A DNA stretch of 9,156 nucleotides from Candidatus Cloacimonadota bacterium. GTDB taxonomy: Bacteria > Cloacimonadota > Cloacimonadia > Cloacimonadales > Cloacimonadaceae. Within the stretch, counting starts at the first letter, position 1; every line of letters starts with the position of its first letter. Of this stretch, positions 5,692-9,156 are shown piece after piece. The DNA is taken from the NCBI GenBank assembly GCA_027318525.1, contig DAHVPA010000064.1, forward strand, positions 1-9,156. Reading direction: 5' to 3'. The notes below the pieces were generated by a model, which was not told the origin of the DNA, made no database searches, and saw only the letters and a program-made list of their open reading frames with translations. The translations under genes were made by a program, and so were the position numbers.

Positions 5692-6938
5692 AGATATACA
5701 TATTCATAGTCGCAGCAATTATGATAATCTACGCTATACGTAGCTTTGTCTTTTCGATAAACCGTGCCTATGGCGAACAGGCTTTGTATTATCAAGACAT
5801 TCTGGAGATGGACTTACCGTCTGTAACTGTGATAATTCCCATGCATAATGAGGAAAAAGTCGTAAGGCATTCAATCGAAGCAATGCTGGTGCAGGATTAC
5901 CCCCCGGGTAAACTGGAAGTAATTCCAATCAATGACCATTCCGATGATAATACAGGTTCAATCCTGCAGCAGTATGCCAAACTTTATCCGGAGCTGATAA
6001 AACCTTTTGAACGGAAAGACGGTAAAAGAGGCAAACCCGCTTCTTTAAATGATACTTTGGAAAAAGCCAAGGGCGATATAATTATAATATTCGATGCCGA
6101 TTATATCCCACCCCGCAATATTGTACGCGATCTGGCTGTTTGCTTCAAGGATCCGGAAGTTGGCGCAGTCATGGGAAGAGTTATCCCCCTGAATATAAAC
6201 AACAGCTCATTAGCTCGTTTACTTGATTTGGAAAGAACCGGAGGATATCAGGTTGACCAGCAGGCTAGATTCAATCTGCATCTGATTACCCAATTCGGAG
6301 GAACGGTTGGTGGGTTCAGAAAGCAGATTTGCAAGAACCTTGGCAGCTTTGATATAACCAATCTGGCAGAAGATACGGAACTGACTTATAAGTTATATGT
6401 TCACGGCTGGAAAGTATTGTATGCCAACCGGCTGGAATGTTATGAGGAAGTGCCGGAAACCTGGAGTGTAAGATATAAGCAGGTAAATCGCTGGTCGCGT
6501 GGACACACCCGCTGCTTCATAAAATACTTCATACCGCTTTTGAAGTCACGCTACCTGTCGTTTAGGGAAAAGCTGGATGGAGCACTCTTGTTAGGTATTT
6601 ATTTAATACCGCTGGTTCTGTTTTTGGGTCTGATAGACTCACTGATCCTATTCTATCTGGGCGAGATGACAATCCTGAACAGCAGCCTGATTATGCTGAT
6701 CCTTGCCATATATAATTTGTTCGGCAACACAGGTCCCTTCTTCCAGATTGCCATTGGAGTCTTGCTGGATGGCGGAAAACAAAGACTGAGATTGATACCG
6801 CTTATCATGATAAGCTTTATTGTCTATTTATTCAGTACCACCAAAGGCGGTTTTGATGCAATCCTCGATTCCATCTTCAAACGCACTCCCGTATGGGAAA
6901 AAACAATAAGATTTCGCAAGGCGGTAAAACATGTATAA
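5673..6938 (+). CDS. Membrane GT2 glycosyltransferase, processive synthase type (cellulose/chitin/PgaC/hyaluronan synthase-like)
   Basis: The likely role is polymerising sugars from a nucleotide-sugar donor and passing the chain through the inner membrane. Of 421 residues, 1-22 form one membrane helix. A cytosolic GT-A domain follows with SVTVIIPMHNEE (50-61), the first Asp in PINDHSDDNT (85-94), the DxD in FDADYIP (140-146), LAEDTEL (231-237) for the catalytic ED, and QVNRW (270-274), the QxxRW motif of processive synthases. Further membrane segments lie at about 305-330, 336-371 and 384-398, then TTKGGF and a KRTPVWEKT tail typical of the family. No PilZ domain is present, so c-di-GMP control is not indicated within this protein. 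It overlaps the preceding gene by 19 nt and the following gene by 8 nt. The polymer cannot be named from sequence; GlcNAc or ManNAc content is suggested only by the downstream epimerase. Confidence 0.92.
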   Translation: MVILLLKIYIFIVAAIMIIYAIRSFVFSINRAYGEQALYYQDILEMDLPSVTVIIPMHNEEKVVRHSIEAMLVQDYPPGKLEVIPINDHSDDNTGSILQQYAKLYPELIKPFERKDGKRGKPASLNDTLEKAKGDIIIIFDADYIPPRNIVRDLAVCFKDPEVGAVMGRVIPLNINNSSLARLLDLERTGGYQVDQQARFNLHLITQFGGTVGGFRKQICKNLGSFDITNLAEDTELTYKLYVHGWKVLYANRLECYEEVPETWSVRYKQVNRWSRGHTRCFIKYFIPLLKSRYLSFREKLDGALLLGIYLIPLVLFLGLIDSLILFYLGEMTILNSSLIMLILAIYNLFGNTGPFFQIAIGVLLDGGKQRLRLIPLIMISFIVYLFSTTKGGFDAILDSIFKRTPVWEKTIRFRKAVKHV

Positions 6939-8187
6939 AGTAATCTTATCCACTCTGGTCATGCTATTCATATTTATTGGATTGGGATATTCCCAGGCAG
7001 ATAAAAATACAATTCATCAAGAAGCTATACAAAATGAATCAATACAACCGGAAAGCCTGGTGGAAAATGTAACAGACCCGATGACAGCACCTGACTCATC
7101 AGGGTCAAAAACAGAAAACAACGTAATTAACTATGTTAAGAACCATACTGGGATTACGTTAATTGTAATAGTATTCTTGCTGATGCTTGTGATTCCATTT
7201 GTGCCGGCATTGAGAGAGATGTTTAAACCGAAAGATAACAAACCTCTTTTAATAGACAAAGATTATACCAGGGATCCCCGGTTTTTGGACAAACACCTGA
7301 TGGAAGAAATCAAACCAGCTCTGGAAGCTTCGAACGACAACCTGAAGAACATCAAGTATAAAAATAACGTTACAATCGAAAAAGTCAAAGATTACAAAGC
7401 TTCAGAGCCAGTTACCCAGAATCATCTGCTGATTGTTACAGGAGATATGAAAGTCAATAACGGCAGCACATTCAAACAACCTGTCTATGTTCAGGGTAAA
7501 ACCGGCTTGGGCGATAACTGCCATCTTGAAATACTCATGTCTGAAGGTGAAATGATTACCGGCAAGAATACCCAGATCGGTCAATGGGTCAGTTCCAATG
7601 CCAATATCAAAGTGGGGGAGAGTTCAGTTCTGGGTAAGAAAGCAGTCTGCAGCGGAATCTTGCAAATGGCAAAAGGAACACAATTCAGCAACCTTTATGC
7701 CATGCCTGTAGCCACTTATGATGTTGATTTCAATCTTGATCTCTCCAAACCGGCTGCAGTCGAAACAACTGCTGTTCAGGAAGAGTCCATGACTGAAGTC
7801 AGTGATATGAATTGGTACATCTCCAAAGGATTTATGACCATCCCGCCTTTTAGTCTGGTGAATAACTCCATGGTGGTCAAATCTGACCTTGTTCTTAGAC
7901 GGGGAGTAGTCGTTAACGGTAATATTAAAGTCTATGGTAAAGTCATTCTCGATAAAGATGTCAGGATCTATGGCGAGTTAATCAGCAATGGAGATATTGA
8001 AGTCGGCGAATTCAGCTACATCCGTGAAAATCTTTTTACTCAATCTAAAATACACATAAAAAATGGCGTTAGAATAGGATTACCCGGACAAAGCAAATCA
8101 ATTATAGGTAAAAAAGGTGTCAGTCTCGAAAAGAACGTCATTTTATATGGCAATATAGTTACCGCCGGTAAAGGAGTTGTTCTCTGA
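6931..8187 (+). CDS. Membrane-anchored bactofilin-like beta-repeat protein
   Basis: The 418-residue protein appears to be a tethered scaffold. Residues 1-23 resemble a cleavable signal peptide (core LVMLFIFIGLGY, then SQA). Residues 24-73 are a Glu/Gln/Asn/Ser-rich linker. A single membrane helix spans about 74-94 and is followed by basic REMFKPKDNK, which predicts that the C-terminal 320 residues are cytosolic. Two blocks of short repeated beta strands with turn glycines follow, about 155-250 and 305-418 (for example GNIKVYGKVILDKDVRIYGE and SNGDIEVGEF). They resemble the bactofilin/polymer-forming cytoskeletal fold, a right-handed beta-helix. About 40 less regular residues separate them. 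The ATG overlaps the GT2 stop by 8 nt, with AAGGCGG upstream, so translation is coupled. The likely role is to organise or localise the synthase. A left-handed acyltransferase-type helix is an alternative, but no clear hexapeptide repeat or active-site His is seen. Confidence 0.85.
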   Translation: MYKVILSTLVMLFIFIGLGYSQADKNTIHQEAIQNESIQPESLVENVTDPMTAPDSSGSKTENNVINYVKNHTGITLIVIVFLLMLVIPFVPALREMFKPKDNKPLLIDKDYTRDPRFLDKHLMEEIKPALEASNDNLKNIKYKNNVTIEKVKDYKASEPVTQNHLLIVTGDMKVNNGSTFKQPVYVQGKTGLGDNCHLEILMSEGEMITGKNTQIGQWVSSNANIKVGESSVLGKKAVCSGILQMAKGTQFSNLYAMPVATYDVDFNLDLSKPAAVETTAVQEESMTEVSDMNWYISKGFMTIPPFSLVNNSMVVKSDLVLRRGVVVNGNIKVYGKVILDKDVRIYGELISNGDIEVGEFSYIRENLFTQSKIHIKNGVRIGLPGQSKSIIGKKGVSLEKNVILYGNIVTAGKGVVL

Positions 8188-8200
8188 TACTATATAGTAT
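8187..8200. repeat. Perfect 14-bp palindrome between the bactofilin-like gene and the epimerase gene
   Basis: ATACTATATAGTAT is its own reverse complement. It begins on the last base of the upstream stop codon and ends 27 nt before the epimerase ATG. It may be an operator or contain a -10-like TATAGT (8193-8198), but no matching -35 is clear. AT-rich chance palindromes of this size are possible. Confidence 0.45.
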
Positions 8201-8227
8201 AGGGATGCAATAACAGGCTGATATTGT

Positions 8228-9156
8228 ATGAAAGTAATGATCGTGTTCGGAACCAGACCTGAGCTGATTAAGTTTGTACCGGTGATATATTCACTCAGAA
8301 AGGATCATGAGCTTACAGTAGTTCATACACTTCAACATGAAGAACTTACTGACGATATACTTGACTTCTTTAAGATAAAGCCCGATTATGAAACCCCTGA
8401 GCTGTTAAAAATCAGTAATCTGAAAACTGCTGAACACAGGTTTGGAGGCGAACTTCCAGACATTATGCGTAAAGTTAAGCCTCATCTGGTAATTGTTCAA
8501 GGCGATACTCTGACTGCTTTTTTAGGAGCCTTGGTAGCTTTTGAACTCAAGATTCCCGTCTTACATCTGGAAGCCGGTTTACGAACAGGAAATCGCTTTT
8601 CACCTTATCCGGAAGAAGTCTTGCGTATGCTGATTACCCAAATCGCGGAATTTCATTTTGCCCCGACTCCATTGGCAGCCAGAGAACTCATCGATACCGG
8701 AGTTCCCAGGGACAGAGTCTATATTACAGGTAATACAGTTATTGATGCTGCTATATTAACCAGCTCTATCTTGGACGATGAAACACGATCACAAGCTTTA
8801 GACAAGGTCTGTGACAACATAGATAAAGATACAGATATAAAAGACCTCGTCATCATTACTGCTCATCGGCACGAGAATATTGGTGAGCCGATGCGTCGGA
8901 TTTGTCAAAGTGTAATTGCCCTCAGCAAGGAATATCCTGATACGCATTTCCTCTGGCTGTTGCACCGAAATCCCAAGGTCCGGGATATTGTCTATGACGA
9001 GTTTCAAAATCAACCACACAACGTATGTATAATAGAAGCTGTGTCGTATCCTCTGATGATCTGGCTGATGAAATGGGCAAAGTGTATTATGACCGATTCC
9101 GGCGGAATTCAGGAAGAAGCCACTGCCTTACATGTGCCAATCATTATTCTCAGAGA
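8228..9156 (+). CDS. wecB: UDP-N-acetylglucosamine 2-epimerase, non-hydrolysing type (3' end outside window)
   Basis: This cytosolic enzyme interconverts UDP-GlcNAc and UDP-ManNAc, supplying ManNAc-type residues for surface polysaccharide. The frame is open from the ATG to the right edge (309 residues, no stop); about 50-70 residues are missing compared with the usual length. Motifs are FGTRPELIK (7-15, Arg10 and Lys15), QGDT (Asp93), HLEAGLRTG (Glu115), PYPEE (Glu129/130), YITGNTVIDA (165-174), TAHRHENIGEP (His213) and TDSGGIQEEA (289-298). These place all expected active-site acids and the histidine at WecB-like positions. Some usual family residues differ: HTLQH for the T(G/A)QH motif, PEEVLR for PEE-x-NR, and HRHEN for HRREN. 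The substrate could therefore be a related UDP-sugar. It begins 40 nt after the bactofilin-like gene with only a weak Shine-Dalgarno (CAGG). It is probably in the same operon, or driven by a start near the palindrome at 8187-8200. Confidence 0.92.
   Translation, partial: MKVMIVFGTRPELIKFVPVIYSLRKDHELTVVHTLQHEELTDDILDFFKIKPDYETPELLKISNLKTAEHRFGGELPDIMRKVKPHLVIVQGDTLTAFLGALVAFELKIPVLHLEAGLRTGNRFSPYPEEVLRMLITQIAEFHFAPTPLAARELIDTGVPRDRVYITGNTVIDAAILTSSILDDETRSQALDKVCDNIDKDTDIKDLVIITAHRHENIGEPMRRICQSVIALSKEYPDTHFLWLLHRNPKVRDIVYDEFQNQPHNVCIIEAVSYPLMIWLMKWAKCIMTDSGGIQEEATALHVPIIILR

Noticed and set aside
8798..9019. 73-codon minus-strand frame opposite the epimerase
   Set aside because: It overlaps the conserved HRHEN-containing part of wecB in antisense and has no independent support.

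Overview
The window is from a bacterium with moderate-to-low GC content and strong Shine-Dalgarno sites (for example AAGGAGG and GGAGGT). It encodes secreted lamin-tail-domain proteins with multi-domain C-terminal regions. Together these features suggest Cloacimonadota (WWE1) or a nearby FCB-group lineage. Bacteroidota is less likely because its genes usually lack such Shine-Dalgarno sites. This placement is an inference from gene style; no marker phylogeny could be run.

Left part (1-3711, minus strand): a compact operon reads, in transcription order, prfB (release factor 2, with its autoregulatory +1 frameshift), uppS (undecaprenyl diphosphate synthase), cdsA (CDP-diglyceride synthase), and a secreted lamin-tail/Ig-like protein that runs off the left edge. 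Stop and start codons overlap at both internal junctions and only 11 nt separate cdsA from the secreted gene. A plausible sigma70-type promoter lies 5' of prfB. The operon joins translation termination, the lipid carrier for wall and polysaccharide synthesis, phospholipid synthesis and an exported surface protein.

Middle (3759-4884): an uncharacterised 149-aa protein on the minus strand, an intergenic stretch with a GC-rich inverted repeat, tRNA-Gly(CCC) on the plus strand with its own promoter and encoded CCA, and then about 330 nt with no convincing gene.

Right part (4885-9156, plus strand): four genes in tandem. They encode a six-segment membrane protein of unknown family, a processive-type GT2 membrane glycosyltransferase with D, DxD, ED and QxxRW motifs, a membrane-anchored protein with bactofilin-like beta-repeat domains, and a WecB-type UDP-GlcNAc 2-epimerase that runs off the right edge. 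The first three overlap by a few bases. The most economical reading is a polysaccharide synthesis locus. The GT2 protein would polymerise and possibly extrude the glycan, WecB would supply UDP-ManNAc, and the bactofilin-like protein would act as a membrane-linked scaffold on the synthase. That combination is the most interesting content of the window. All functions are inferred from sequence alone.
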